Below are positions 5,590 through 5,960 of a stretch of DNA of 5,960 nucleotides, in pieces (the first letter of the stretch is position 1; each line of letters starts with the position of its first letter). Under the pieces are notes generated by a model. The model made no database searches. It saw only the letters and a program-made list of their open reading frames with translations, and was not told the origin of the DNA. A program made the position numbers and the translations under genes. The DNA is from a candidate division CSSED10-310 bacterium (GTDB lineage Bacteria > CSSED10-310 > JAFGJC01): positions 1 to 5,960 of the forward strand of contig JAFGJC010000519.1 in the NCBI GenBank assembly GCA_016929305.1, given 5' to 3'.

Positions 5590-5960
5590 ATGAAACTGTT
5601 AACAATCTCTCTTTTTGTTTTTGTATCGGTGTGTGGTTTTTGGGGTTGTGCAACAACTCCTCAGGTGCAGTATGGCGATGCGACTGCAGTTGAAACCACA
5701 ACCACGGATTTCGGTTCGACCGACCTGCAGATGATCGCAGAAAAAATGGTCGACTCGTTGCTGAGTTTCCCGCCAATCGTAGAACTCACGTCCAGCCGCA
5801 GACCCGTCGTATTCGTCGACAACGTCAAAAATAAAACCATGGATCACATCGACACCGAATCCATCACAGACACCATCAGCACGAAACTGCTTCGGTCAGG
5901 AAAATTCCGTTTTGTTGACATGACAAAGGTCGAAGCCGTTGCGGAACAGTATGAGTATCA
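5590..5960 (+). CDS. lpoB: LpoB-like lipoprotein (PBP activator family), N-terminal part, truncated by window edge
   Basis: The visible 123 codons give a signal peptide ending in F17-W18-G19-C20, an atypical lipobox with aromatic residues at -3 and -2. Alanine at +2 suggests outer-membrane sorting. A Thr-rich linker of roughly 25 residues follows. Next comes an LpoB-type alpha/beta domain with RPVVFVDNVKNKTMDHIDTE (71-90), then a helix to LLRSGKFRFVD (100-110) and KVEAVAEQYEY at the edge. The VDN-K-N-T-HIDT and SGKF-FVD patterns are those of E. coli LpoB/YcfM, which reaches across the periplasm to activate the peptidoglycan synthase PBP1B. LpoB shares its fold ancestry with the CsgG N-terminal domain, so this operon encodes two related domains. 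The start at 5590 is supported by AGGGAGG at 5575-5581. Whether it truly activates a PBP here is unknown. Confidence 0.86.
   Translation, partial: MKLLTISLFVFVSVCGFWGCATTPQVQYGDATAVETTTTDFGSTDLQMIAEKMVDSLLSFPPIVELTSSRRPVVFVDNVKNKTMDHIDTESITDTISTKLLRSGKFRFVDMTKVEAVAEQYEY

Noticed and set aside
1..5960. A functional link between the two divergent operons
   Set aside because: They share an intergenic region, but the candidate operator lies about 50 bases upstream of the rightward -35, and the gene functions (iron/oxygen defence versus envelope lipoproteins) give no clear connection.

Overview
The window looks like chromosome from an anaerobic or microaerophilic Gram-negative bacterium, most likely a Desulfobacterota (sulfate-reducer-like) lineage. 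This is inferred from the combination of a flavodiiron protein, several ferritin/rubrerythrin-family diiron proteins under a PerR-type regulator, and three outer-membrane-type lipoproteins, at moderate GC content (about 45-50% by eye). No RNA gene, mobile element, CRISPR array or large repeat is visible. Coding density is high, and no gene-free stretch exceeds 300 bases; the longest gap is the 166-base divergent intergenic region at 2492-2657.

Left half (1-2491, all minus strand): a five-gene oxidative-stress and iron-storage operon, transcribed right to left. The order is a PerR-like Fur-family repressor (2075-2491), a rubrerythrin-like diiron protein without a rubredoxin domain (1579-2031), a non-haem ferritin (1048-1542), a second ferritin-like diiron protein (491-1018), and the N-terminal third of a flavodiiron protein that runs off the left edge (1-461). 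Gaps of 29-43 bases, each with a ribosome-binding site, and no visible terminators suggest one transcript. The logic would be peroxide sensing by PerR, peroxide removal and iron sequestration by the three ferritin-fold proteins, and reduction of O2 (or NO) to water by the flavodiiron protein.

Middle (2492-2657): a divergent regulatory region. A Fur/PerR-box-like array of AATAGT/ATTATT hexamers sits in front of perR. A near-consensus sigma-70 promoter (TTGACA, 17 bp, TTTAAT) drives the rightward operon and fixes the start of its first gene at 2658.

Right half (2658-5960, all plus strand): a four-gene envelope operon. The order is a CsgG-domain protein with a cleavable signal peptide but no lipobox (2658-3605), a large COG3014-type lipoprotein with a coiled coil and a TPR-like segment (3635-5062), a YcfL-like lipoprotein (5104-5559), and an LpoB-like lipoprotein cut by the right edge (5590-5960). 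E. coli keeps ycfL next to lpoB, whose product activates the peptidoglycan synthase PBP1B. Here that pair is linked to a CsgG-like and a COG3014 protein, suggesting a conserved but functionally undefined outer-membrane/periplasmic assembly. This module is the most interesting part of the window.
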